From assembly GCA_964429195.1 (NCBI GenBank), contig CAYSBC010000083.1:1-6259 (forward strand): a stretch of 6,259 nucleotides of DNA. The letters are read 5' to 3'. Each line of letters starts with the position of its first letter. Position 1 is the first letter of the stretch. This stretch comes from JBBAFM01 sp041655415. Lineage in GTDB: Bacteria > Bacillota > Clostridia > Peptostreptococcales > JAAYPU01. A program made the position numbers and the translations under genes. Under the pieces are notes generated by a model that saw only the letters and a list, made by a program, of their open reading frames with translations, searched no databases and was not told the origin of the DNA. Shown in pieces: positions 1 to 6,154 of the stretch.

Positions 1-446
1 ATATAACCCAGGAGCTTTAAAACACTATTTATACCCTGCTCACGGGTTATCACACTATCAGGTCTGAAATTTCCATCACTGTAACCGGATAAGAGTCCCT
101 TGCTCGCTGCAATTCGAATATAGGGAGCCGCCCAATCTTTTGCGGCTACATCTCTGAATGGGGATGAATATGAGGAAGTTGCAACCAGATTCTTGAAGGG
201 TGATGCCATGACCAGCATTTTTGCGAACTCTGCCCTCGTAACGAATCTCTCTAAATTATAGCTTCCTGTACTGTCTGTGGAAATTACCCCCAACAATGTA
301 AGCAGCGTTGTTGCGCTGTCCGCAGCTGAGGGGCTGCCTGCTGCCTGAACAAAAACAGTTGTATTTGAAAAAATCATAGCGATGATAACCAATAGAATTA
401 CAAACCTGCCTGTTCTGCTGCCCGCCACCAAACTCCGTATTTTCAT
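1..446 (-). CDS. S-layer homology (SLH) domain protein, N-terminal part, cut by the window edge
   Basis: A secreted protein predicted to bind the cell wall through SLH domains; 148 codons are visible and the C-terminus lies beyond position 1. ATG at 446 is chosen because a GGAGG site sits 10 bases upstream. Residues 1-36 form a signal peptide: basic residues K2, R4, R11 and R14, a hydrophobic core at about 15-27, and a V-Q-A site near 33-35. A first, divergent SLH repeat spans about 44-84 (TRAEFAKML at 70-78). A second spans about 97-148 with the classic order FRDV, W105, Y109, KGLLSGYSDGNFRP and ITREQ. SLH domains bind pyruvylated secondary wall polymers in Gram-positives. The gene starts 38 bases after the ABC permease stop with no terminator between, so it is probably the fourth gene of the exporter operon. 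Whatever follows the SLH repeats, and thus the specific role, cannot be seen. Confidence 0.9.
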   Translation of the reverse strand, partial: MKIRSLVAGSRTGRFVILLVIIAMIFSNTTVFVQAAGSPSAADSATTLLTLLGVISTDSTGSYNLERFVTRAEFAKMLVMASPFKNLVATSSYSSPFRDVAAKDWAAPYIRIAASKGLLSGYSDGNFRPDSVITREQGINSVLKLLGY

Positions 447-456
447 TTATTATTTT

Positions 457-464
457 CCTCCTTT
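457..464 (-). promoter_or_regulatory. Ribosome binding site of the SLH gene
   Basis: The minus strand reads AAAGGAGG here, followed by ten A/T-only bases and the ATG at 446. It is the strongest Shine-Dalgarno site in the operon. It fixes the SLH start and shows that translation restarts independently after the permease. Confidence 0.85.
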
Positions 465-484
465 TAACATTCTGCCATACTGGC

Positions 485-1660
485 TTATTCACTTCTTAAT
501 GCGTCAATTGGATTCTTTTTTGCTGCCTTATTGGCGGGAACATATCCAAAAATCATTCCAATTCCTGTTGATACTGAGAAAGCTAATAGGATTGCATTGA
601 TAGATGGAGATGCCTCCATACCCATTAAGTTCCCGACCCCATATGCCATCACTATTCCAAGGATAATACCGACTACACCGCCTACGGAACTTGTAGTGGC
701 TGCTTCGATTATAAATTGGCTCATAATATCCTTTCTTTTCGCACCCAAAGATTTTCTAATACCGATTTCTCTAGTCCTCTCTGTGACAGAAACCAGCATA
801 ATATTCATGATTCCAATTCCTCCTACTAAGAGGGAAATTCCAGCAATACCTACTAGGACAAGCGTTATTGTTCCTGTCATTTCATTCAGTTGGTCAATTA
901 TTTCAGACATACTGGATACCCTATATGCACTTTCACTACCAAATACAGAATATAATTCATTTTTCACAACTGCCATTGTAACCTCTATTTTATCCGTATC
1001 AACTGCGGATATGTAGTAGGTGCCTATAGAAGCGCTTCCCGACAGTCTTATTGCTGTCGTATAAGGTATATAAACGATATCATCTGAGGAACCGGCTGTG
1101 GAATCAGCAATTTCATTTAATACACCTATTACAGTATAGGTTGACCCGTTAATCTTTACATTTTGACCCAGTGGATTTTCGCCCCCGAAAAGTTCTTCTA
1201 TCAGGTATGTGCCAATAATACATACCTTCTGCCTTCTTTCGCAGTCTATATATTGTATAAACCTTCCCTGCTCCAAATCAACACTTTGCATGCTTTCATA
1301 ATTTTCATTGACTCCGGTGGCTGTGGTATCCACTGAATTCGTTCCATTTTTAGCTGTAATAGATGCTCTTACTAGAGGGCTGTAACCTGAAAGCAGCTCA
1401 GGGTTTTTATTAATCAGTTTCTCAATATTTTCTTCATTAAGAGCCCTGTTTCCTCCCCTTCCCATGATGTTGATGGTAATAGTATTTGTTCCCATGCTTT
1501 CAAATCTTGCAGTCATATCATTGGACAGCCCATTCATAAGGCTTACAAGCACAATTACGGAAGCTACGCCAATAATGATGCCAAGCATGGTTAAAAAAGA
1601 ACGCATTTTACTTGACTTTAGACTCTTTATTGCAAGGGTAAAGGATTGTTTAAAGTTCAT
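485..1660 (-). CDS. ABC transporter permease, MacB/FtsX type (YknZ-like)
   Basis: Membrane subunit of a type VII (mechanotransmission) ABC system, 391 residues, the usual length for MacB-type permeases whose ATPase is a separate protein. It has four predicted membrane helices: TM1 at about 22-42 (FLTMLGIIIGVASVIVLVSL), then a large extracytoplasmic MacB-PCD domain at about 45-260, then the FtsX domain with TM2 at 264-292, TM3 at 315-346 and TM4 at 351-376. Family hallmarks are the cytoplasmic segment TERTREIGIRKSLGAKR after TM2 and the C-terminal NPIDALRSE, which matches the family's DPIEALR ending. The ATG overlaps the ATPase stop as ATGA (bases 1657-1660), indicating translational coupling, and a GGGGGA site lies just upstream inside the ATPase gene. 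Acting with the adaptor and ATPase it should drive export of a peptide, lipid or drug; the substrate cannot be read from sequence. Confidence 0.95.
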   Translation of the reverse strand: MNFKQSFTLAIKSLKSSKMRSFLTMLGIIIGVASVIVLVSLMNGLSNDMTARFESMGTNTITINIMGRGGNRALNEENIEKLINKNPELLSGYSPLVRASITAKNGTNSVDTTATGVNENYESMQSVDLEQGRFIQYIDCERRQKVCIIGTYLIEELFGGENPLGQNVKINGSTYTVIGVLNEIADSTAGSSDDIVYIPYTTAIRLSGSASIGTYYISAVDTDKIEVTMAVVKNELYSVFGSESAYRVSSMSEIIDQLNEMTGTITLVLVGIAGISLLVGGIGIMNIMLVSVTERTREIGIRKSLGAKRKDIMSQFIIEAATTSSVGGVVGIILGIVMAYGVGNLMGMEASPSINAILLAFSVSTGIGMIFGYVPANKAAKKNPIDALRSE

Positions 1661-2355
1661 TGAGCTTCCCCCATTCCGTTCATTATTCCGCTATCTTCAA
1701 CGATCTTTCCATCAGATAATCTGATAATCCTTTTTGCCTTTTCCGCAACATTCATATCATGGGTTATAAGAATAATTGTATGACCTTCTTCATTAAGTTT
1801 TTGTAATAATGAGAGGACTTCCTGCCCTGTCTTTGAATCAAGGGCACCCGTAGGTTCATCTGCAAGAATCACTTTAGGGCTCCCTACAAGAGCCCTTGCA
1901 ATGGACACTCTTTGTTGCTGTCCACCCGAAAGCTGGGAAGGCATACTGTTATGCTTATCCTCGATACCAACCTTTTTCAATACTCCAAGTACCAGCTCCT
2001 TCCTTTCATGCTCCGGTATACCTCTATAAATCAAAGGCAATTCAACATTTTCAGCAACATTAAGCTTGGGAATCAGGTTATATTGCTGGAATACAAATCC
2101 CAGCATTTTATTCCTGACATCTGCCTGATCATCTTCATCCATCTTACTGACATCCTGACCATCTAAAAAATAACTTCCCTTTGTAGGAACATCCAAGCAT
2201 CCGATTATATTCATGCACGTCGTCTTGCCTGAACCAGACTGCCCAATGATTGCAACCATCTCTTTATCCCTAATGCTTAGACTTATTCCATCTACAGCAC
2301 GTACTTCGTTAGCCCCCATATTATATATTTTATATATACCTTCCAGCTTAATCAT
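1657..2355 (-). CDS. ABC transporter ATP-binding protein, MacB/LolD family (YknY-like)
   Basis: Cytoplasmic ATPase of the exporter, 232 residues, full length. All catalytic motifs are intact: Walker A GQSGSGKT at 38-45, Q-loop Gln at 90, signature LSGGQQQR at 142-149, Walker B VILADEP at 162-168 with catalytic Glu167, D-loop ALDS at 171-174, and the switch His199 in ITHD. The segment MNIIGCLDVPTKGSYFLDG after Walker A and the short C-terminus are typical of the LolD/MacB/FtsE-like group rather than of importer ATPases. It starts 9 bases after the adaptor stop, with a GGGTGAT-type site overlapping that stop, and its own stop overlaps the permease start by 4 bases. It therefore belongs to one polycistronic message and should pair with the permease as a homodimeric engine. 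Confidence 0.96.
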   Translation of the reverse strand: MIKLEGIYKIYNMGANEVRAVDGISLSIRDKEMVAIIGQSGSGKTTCMNIIGCLDVPTKGSYFLDGQDVSKMDEDDQADVRNKMLGFVFQQYNLIPKLNVAENVELPLIYRGIPEHERKELVLGVLKKVGIEDKHNSMPSQLSGGQQQRVSIARALVGSPKVILADEPTGALDSKTGQEVLSLLQKLNEEGHTIILITHDMNVAEKAKRIIRLSDGKIVEDSGIMNGMGEAQ

Positions 2356-2364
2356 CCGATCACC

Positions 2365-4128
2365 CTACCTTCCAGAGGCGCCACCGCCCCCTCCTGATGG
2401 AGCTCCAGGGATGGACTGTCTTCTGTCTGTTCCTGAAGGAATACCGCCCCCTGCTCCAGGCATCATGCCTGCGCCTTGCCCCTGGCTTGGTGCTGTTGCA
2501 TTTCCTGTCTGAGTTTTCACTGCGGGAACAAGGACGACATCTTTTTCAGAGAGACCTTTTGTTATCTCAATATAGCTTTCATCGTTTAACCCCAATTCAA
2601 CCTGAACATAGCTAGCCCCCGATGGCGCCCTGCTTTGGTCTACATCTTCTGATCCCTGGGCACCCTTAACAAGCACCGTATTTCCTCTATTCACTGCAGA
2701 GACCGGTATGGTTAGCACATTTTCCGCAGAATCTATTACAATGTCCGCAGTCACGTTCATCCCCGGCCATAGCCCTTCGCCATTTTCTATTACAATAGTA
2801 ACAGGATAGGATGTGACTCCATTTTGAGATGTTCCTAATAAACCAATATTGTCAACAAAACCCCTAAATCTTTTCCCCGACAGGGCATCTGCGGTTATAT
2901 TGACTGCCTGACCTTTCTTCATGCTGGCAATATCAAGTTCGTCTACATCGATAGTAAATACCATTGTTGACATATCTGCGATGACTGCCATAACGGTCTT
3001 GCTTGTAGAAGAGTCTAAAGTATCACCTGCTTTTATCTCCTTTGAGATTACAGAGCCTGAAATGGGTGCCATAATGCTGTAATTGTCCAGTTGATCCTGT
3101 GAGCTTTGGTAGGATAACTCTGCCTCTCTTAACGAAAGCTCACTACTTCTTAATGTGTCATCAGCAGATTCACTGGTCAATCTTAAAATTTCTCCGCCTC
3201 TGTTTAAATATTCACCTTGAGCCGCAGTTATGTTTGAGACCGTTCCTGATGTCTTTGAAGTAACTATCCTTTCATTGACAGATTCAAGAACCGCGGCCTC
3301 CTGGCAGTCTATTCCCCCTGCATTTACAGTCACATAGGTTCCTCCGGATAATGCCCCCGGGTTTTCCAGTGTAACCTCAATATCCGAAACGGTGATATAT
3401 CCGTCCAAGACTCTTCTAGAATTATAAATTTTTGTGATTGTTCCGCTGAGGACCTCAAAAGTATTTTCCACAGTAACAGAAACCGGTTGATTCACATACA
3501 AGCTTTCAACATCATTGATATTAAAAGGAACTTTGGCTGTCATATAGGTATCATCTACAACTGAAGCAATTTTGCCTCCTGTTTGTATATTATCTCCCTT
3601 TGCAACGTATAGTTCTGTAATTCTTCCTGCGATTGGCGATGTTACAGTAAGCCCGTTGTATGATTCCAGTGTATTCTGGTAAGACATGATTGCCTTTTCA
3701 TAAGAAATATTAGCCCTTTCAAGGGTTTTCTCCATATCAGCCGGATCAATGCTAAAAAGAAGCTGACCTTCTTCTACTGTATCTCCCTCATTGAAGGTGT
3801 CGCTCAAAACCTTCCCTGTTACCAGAGCGACTATATCATATTGATTTATGGGTTCAACAGTACCCGTGCCGCTTATTGAAACCGTGATACTACCCTTTTG
3901 CACTTCATAATCTGTATATTCGGCAGTTTGGGCATCCCTGCTTAAGATGCTGCTTGCAAAGGATACCCCTCCCAGCAAGATAGCTAGAAATAAGACCAAT
4001 ATTATCCTTCTTTTCTTTCTCGGACTATCTTTATATAAGTTTCTTGGTAATGGAATTTTACTAATAATATTATCTACCTTAGCAAGTGCCTTAGAACTCA
4101 ATCCCAATTTTCTTTCCCCGCCTTTCAC
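2365..4128 (-). CDS. Membrane fusion (HlyD/MacA-type adaptor) protein with two tandem adaptor modules
   Basis: Membrane-anchored extracytoplasmic adaptor of the ABC exporter, up to 587 residues, well above the roughly 350-400 usual for MacA or YknX. A basic patch (PRKKRR, 36-41) precedes the single membrane helix at about 41-57. Module 1 holds lipoyl half 83-128, a short helical hairpin 129-158, lipoyl half 160-192 (SPIAGRITELYVAKGD) and beta-barrel 194-270. Module 2 repeats the order: 276-318, hairpin 321-349, 350-385 (APISGSVISKEIKAGD) and barrel 388-465, then a membrane-proximal domain at about 466-537. Residues 541-587 are a Gly/Pro/Ser/Gln-rich, probably disordered tail. The hairpins are too short for a TolC-type partner, fitting a Gram-positive. 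The first possible start is GTG at 4128, directly after an in-frame TGA and without a ribosome site. TTG at 4107, 10 bases after AGGCGG, may be the true start (580 residues). Confidence 0.93.
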   Translation of the reverse strand: MKGGERKLGLSSKALAKVDNIISKIPLPRNLYKDSPRKKRRIILVLFLAILLGGVSFASSILSRDAQTAEYTDYEVQKGSITVSISGTGTVEPINQYDIVALVTGKVLSDTFNEGDTVEEGQLLFSIDPADMEKTLERANISYEKAIMSYQNTLESYNGLTVTSPIAGRITELYVAKGDNIQTGGKIASVVDDTYMTAKVPFNINDVESLYVNQPVSVTVENTFEVLSGTITKIYNSRRVLDGYITVSDIEVTLENPGALSGGTYVTVNAGGIDCQEAAVLESVNERIVTSKTSGTVSNITAAQGEYLNRGGEILRLTSESADDTLRSSELSLREAELSYQSSQDQLDNYSIMAPISGSVISKEIKAGDTLDSSTSKTVMAVIADMSTMVFTIDVDELDIASMKKGQAVNITADALSGKRFRGFVDNIGLLGTSQNGVTSYPVTIVIENGEGLWPGMNVTADIVIDSAENVLTIPVSAVNRGNTVLVKGAQGSEDVDQSRAPSGASYVQVELGLNDESYIEITKGLSEKDVVLVPAVKTQTGNATAPSQGQGAGMMPGAGGGIPSGTDRRQSIPGAPSGGGGGASGR

Positions 4129-4149
4129 TCAATTTCAAACTTTCCAAAT

Positions 4150-4171
4150 AGTTTACTTATAAAGTTTACTT
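4150..4171. repeat. Two direct copies of AGTTTACTT, period 13
   Basis: The nine bases AGTTTACTT occur at 4150-4158 and again at 4163-4171 on the plus strand, 22-43 bases upstream of the GTG start of the adaptor gene. Read on the coding strand the copies are AAGTAAACT, with a TATAAG sequence between them. Tandem half-sites with a period near one helical turn are typical of response-regulator binding, but no regulator of that type is in the window, so a role is only a suggestion. Confidence 0.35.
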
Positions 4172-4207
4172 TCTATCTGTGTGACTTTTGTGATGAATAT
4201 GTGTCAA
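4156..4207 (-). promoter_or_regulatory. Probable promoter region of the exporter operon
   Basis: A perfect -35 hexamer TTGACA lies at 4207-4202 on the minus strand. No good -10 hexamer stands 16-18 bases downstream; the 17-base position reads TCACAC. The best -10-like sequence is TATAAG at 4161-4156, too far to pair with that -35. The operon must start in this gap because the preceding unit ends in a terminator at 4300-4254. The exact start site is uncertain, and the poor match may mean that an activator is needed. Confidence 0.35.
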
Positions 4208-4253
4208 TAAATTGTTTTCCATTGCTTTTAATCGACGTGTTTTTCAGGGAATA

Positions 4254-4300
4254 AAAAAATACCTCCTAGAGACACATTGTATCAATCTGAGGTATTTATT
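4254..4300 (-). terminator. Intrinsic terminator after the nucleotidyltransferase remnant
   Basis: A perfect 9-bp inverted repeat, AAATACCTC at 4257-4265 against GAGGTATTT at 4289-4297, encloses 23 bases that can pair further. On the minus strand it is followed by a run of T, as expected for a terminator 18 bases past the stop codon at 4318. It separates the TetR/remnant region from the exporter operon. The plus-strand side ends in TTTATT, so weak activity in both directions is possible. Confidence 0.75.
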
Positions 4301-4317
4301 GCGTTAAGGTAACAATA

Positions 4318-5046
4318 CTATTGGGCACCTTTCCTTAACAAGCCGGCTTTCTCATGCAGGCTTCCAATCCTTATCATGTCTTTCTCCGACACGGAGTGAA
4401 CCTTGTTTATCATTTGCAGCGTATGTTTGCGTTTGAACAGCAAACACCTGATACCCCGCAGCACCCAACAGGCGGGAAGCAGTTTAGGCACTTCACCAAG
4501 GAAGGGGTACTGGATTTTCATTGTACTTAATGGCGGGAAAAACAGCCTTAAGCTGTACAGGCATTTTGAAATTTTGGCTGAATGTTTTTTGCTTGACTTT
4601 ATGTTCATAGAGGAAATCACGGCATTTTTTCTTGTACCATAGGCGCCGCTGCTGAATATGTACTCCGTCATTTCCTCATATAACGCATTGTCCTGCCCGC
4701 TGCCAAACCATACCTCACCCAACCCGCAGATATTTTCCGTGAACTCCCGGAGGCCGGTTTTTTCCAGCTCGGCTTCGATATAATCCCAATCCATTTCATC
4801 TTTGTAACGATTGCGGTACACCCATATGTCCATGAAGGAGCGTATGCCGGTGCCGCCGCCCGAGTAGTGTTTGGTCAGGTGGATCAGCAGATAGATATAA
4901 AAGTCCTCACGGGACAGCTCATATGTATATTCACATCCGAGCTTCAGAACGGCTCTGTCCCAGGTTTTATTCAGATAGCCGCTATAGGGACTATCTTCCG
5001 AAATCAGCCGCATAGGTGTTTTGCAATAGAGCGAACCTTTTCTCAA
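4318..5046 (-). pseudogene. Truncated nucleotidyltransferase-family protein (NTP_transf_5-like), C-terminal part only
   Basis: The 242-codon frame matches the C-terminal two thirds of the uncharacterised nucleotidyltransferase family (Pfam NTP_transf_5 type). Recognisable parts are RLISEDSPYSGYL...W, REDFYIYLLIHLTKHYSGGG with TGIRSFMDIWVY, MDWDYIEAELEKTGL, and near the end YPFLGEVPKLLPACWVLRGI. Family members are normally about 350-400 residues and carry a GxDxDxL-type catalytic motif in the N-terminal part; that part is absent, and only 94 bases separate this frame from the tetR stop, so it is not nearby. The only start giving the full frame is TTG at 5046, placed too far (about 14 bases) from the ribosome site AAAGGAG. 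The well-placed ATG at 5053 is in another frame and hits a stop after 20 codons. Part of it (4801-4860) is 34/60 G+C against 16/60 at 5461-5520 in tetR. I read it as an inactive fragment left by a rearrangement. Expression as a short protein cannot be excluded. Confidence 0.72.
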
Positions 5047-5053
5047 TATCCAT
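4991..5053 (-). other. Short 20-codon frame at the expected start site of the TetR-controlled unit
   Basis: The ATG at 5053 lies 6-7 bases after AAAGGAGAG and directly behind a good promoter, so translation should begin here. The frame reads MDIEKRFALLQNTYAADFGR and stops at TAG (4993-4991). It overlaps the nucleotidyltransferase remnant in a different frame. It may be the first codons of a lost gene joined out of frame to the remnant, or the remnant may carry a frameshift. It is not a recognisable peptide. Confidence 0.35.
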
Positions 5054-5078
5054 TTTGACTCTCCTTTATAATATTTTT

Positions 5079-5107
5079 ATTATAACGTTCGTTAGGTATC
5101 CTGCAAA
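5079..5107 (-). promoter_or_regulatory. Promoter of the truncated nucleotidyltransferase unit
   Basis: The minus strand shows TTTGCA (5107-5102), a 17-base spacer and a perfect TATAAT (5084-5079). A ribosome site and ATG follow within about 30 bases. The TetR-type operator at 5082-5095 overlaps the -10 box and the spacer, an arrangement suited to repression. Confidence 0.7.
5082..5095. promoter_or_regulatory. TetR-type operator, copy 2
   Basis: ATAACG-TT-CGTTAG on the plus strand: inverted 6-base arms around TT with one mismatch in the outermost pair. It shares 13 identical bases (5083-5095) with the perfect palindrome in front of the tetR gene. Its position over the -10 box predicts that binding blocks RNA polymerase. 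Confidence 0.75.
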
Positions 5108-5133
5108 ATTGAAACGCTGTAATTTGCACAGCG
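5105..5133 (-). terminator. Weak terminator-like hairpin after tetR
   Basis: A 6-bp stem CGCTGT / ACAGCG (5115-5120 and 5128-5133) with a 7-base loop begins 8 bases past the tetR stop codon. On the minus strand it is followed by TTTCAATTTT. The stem is short and the T tract is interrupted, so termination is probably partial. The tail runs into the -35 box of the next promoter. Confidence 0.45.
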
Positions 5134-5140
5134 CTCCAAA

Positions 5141-5692
5141 TCATTCACAACAATGAAGTACAACAGAGATTACTTCCCGAATTTCCTCCTCCGGCAGAAA
5201 TCTATTTTTAACAACGATATTTTGTATAAGGTTCTCCAATAAATGCACCAGTGTTCGGGTAATCACTATATCATTGCGGACGTTCTTCAGATGAGGTCTT
5301 AGTATTTCAAGATGTCGAGGAAGTATTGTTTTCTCCCACTTATCCATGAGATCCCTTAGCTCATCATCACCATCAAAGCATAGGTAGACCTTGACCCCAA
5401 GCCGATAAACTTTTTTATCGTAATCACTTAGAGAGTTTAGATCATACACAAACTTAGTATAAAAATCTATCATATTATTTGTTTTCAAAAGAGCAGCCTG
5501 CCTTTTTAGTAGATCAAAATACTCCTTTTTGATAATCTCATCAAACAACTCCTTCTTGTTATTAAAATAGTAATAAATCATGGGCAAGGAGCAGCCTACG
5601 TCCTTTGCTATATTACGGATGCTTGTTCCATGATAACCATGATTATTGAAATGCTCTACCGCTACTTCCTTGATTCGTTCTCTCAAATCCAT
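5141..5692 (-). CDS. TetR/AcrR-family transcriptional repressor
   Basis: A DNA-binding repressor of 183 residues, normal for the family (about 190-200). The N-terminal helix-turn-helix spans about residues 5-50: AVEHFNNHGYHGTSIRNIA, then DVGCSLPMIYYYFNNKKELF, with the family-typical T23/S24 and the IYYYF motif of the recognition helix. The remainder is a helical ligand-binding and dimer domain with no recognisable ligand signature; it ends HCCE. Two adjacent ATGs (5695 and 5692) follow a GAGGA site. The second is chosen for its 6-base spacing; a TTG at 5707 would remove the ribosome site and is unlikely. A perfect palindrome at its promoter and a near copy in front of the next unit suggest autorepression plus control of that unit. 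Whether it also controls the exporter operon downstream is open, because no matching operator is present there. Confidence 0.95.
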   Translation of the reverse strand: MDLRERIKEVAVEHFNNHGYHGTSIRNIAKDVGCSLPMIYYYFNNKKELFDEIIKKEYFDLLKRQAALLKTNNMIDFYTKFVYDLNSLSDYDKKVYRLGVKVYLCFDGDDELRDLMDKWEKTILPRHLEILRPHLKNVRNDIVITRTLVHLLENLIQNIVVKNRFLPEEEIREVISVVLHCCE

Positions 5693-5714
5693 CATTATTC
5701 CTCGCAATCTTTAA

Positions 5715-5728
5715 CTAACGTTCGTTAG
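5715..5728. promoter_or_regulatory. TetR-type operator, copy 1 (perfect palindrome)
   Basis: CTAACG-TT-CGTTAG is a perfect 6-2-6 inverted repeat starting 4 bases downstream of the tetR -10 box, so it covers the likely transcription start. This is the standard layout for a self-repressing TetR gene. A 13-base identical copy lies at 5083-5095. Confidence 0.8.
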
Positions 5729-5732
5729 AATT

Positions 5733-5761
5733 ATTATAGCACATGAAATTTCTTATAGCAA
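5733..5761 (-). promoter_or_regulatory. tetR promoter
   Basis: On the minus strand: TTGCTA (5761-5756), a 17-base spacer and TATAAT (5738-5733), with an extended TG-C element directly before the -10 box. The tetR start codon follows about 40 bases later. The operator at 5715-5728 lies over the predicted start of transcription. Confidence 0.75.
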
Positions 5762-5831
5762 TAGATTACTTGCAATATTTTTTCTTGAAATATTCCGTCG
5801 TGTTACCCATTAATCTCACGAACCGGGTTGG

Positions 5832-5987
5832 CTATCCCGATGGCACCGACGGCACAGTCAAAGTCCTTGTTTCCTGCTTAGTGCCTGCATGTCCAATGTT
5901 TTCCGTGGCCGACACGTGGAACACAATAGAAATATCATTGTTTAAGGGTATATGAGCAATATCCTTGGATACTTCGCTGACACATAG
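5832..5987 (-). pseudogene. Possible decayed fragment of an extracellular-domain gene
   Basis: This minus-strand frame is open for about 51 codons between TGA (5990-5988) and TAG (5834-5832), with no ATG and no ribosome site. The stretch NDISIVFHVSATENIGHAG, followed shortly by TRTLTVPSVPSG, loosely recalls the last strands of Ig-like repeats in surface proteins (pattern V-A-T-x-N-x-G then T-x-T-V). The resemblance is weak, and chance is a real alternative. Confidence 0.15.
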
Positions 5988-5994
5988 TCATAGT

Positions 5995-6027
5995 GCAGGC
6001 GTATCTTCGTTTAGAAAATACGCCTGC
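5995..6027. repeat. Perfect 10-bp inverted repeat (hairpin)
   Basis: GCAGGCGTAT (5995-6004) pairs exactly with ATACGCCTGC (6018-6027) around a 13-base loop. Three more pairs (TTC 6006-6008 with GAA 6014-6016) can form inside after one mismatch. Neither side is followed by a T run, so it is not a standard intrinsic terminator. It could be a mobile-element end, an RNA structure or a protein site. Confidence 0.6.
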
Positions 6028-6154
6028 TAATATTATCAATAATTCCTATTCAGTTGTAGGAGGGCGTTAGACTACTGCCAGATTGCCGAAAAAGTCCAAT
6101 TTCATCTCTCATTTTGAAACTTAAAAAATCGCCACTTTTATTGCTGAAAATGCT

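Larger units (their letters stand above)
5762..6154. other. Stretch without a supported gene between tetR and the tRNA-side terminator
   Basis: About 390 bases in which I see no convincing coding region on either strand. It contains a perfect 10-bp inverted repeat (5995-6027) and a 50-codon open stretch without an ATG (5832-5987, minus). It is also preceded on the tRNA side by a strong plus-strand terminator that has no visible gene to serve. The mix suggests decayed accessory DNA next to a tRNA gene. Confidence 0.5.

Noticed and set aside
256..492. 78-codon minus-strand frame overlapping the SLH gene start
   Set aside because: It is out of frame with the signal peptide and SLH repeats, which give a far better reading from the ATG at 446 with a GGAGG site.
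531..1016. 161-codon open frame on the plus strand opposite the permease gene
   Set aside because: It lies wholly antisense to a clear MacB/FtsX permease, has no ribosome site and no recognisable motif; it is a by-product of the codon use of the real gene.
4254..4300. Hairpin upstream of the exporter operon considered as a riboswitch or attenuator leader
   Set aside because: It lies upstream of the likely promoter of the operon, and its T run fits plain termination of the preceding unit. No T-box or other conserved leader motif was seen.
4300..4315. GTTA-AGG-TAAC palindrome near the end of the nucleotidyltransferase remnant, considered as a third repressor operator
   Set aside because: The arms are only 4 bases with a 3-base centre, unlike the 6-2-6 CTAACG-TT-CGTTAG sites, and it is next to no promoter.
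5743..5955. 70-codon plus-strand frame starting in the tetR promoter
   Set aside because: There is no ribosome site before its ATG, no recognisable motif, and it starts inside the promoter of the opposite strand.
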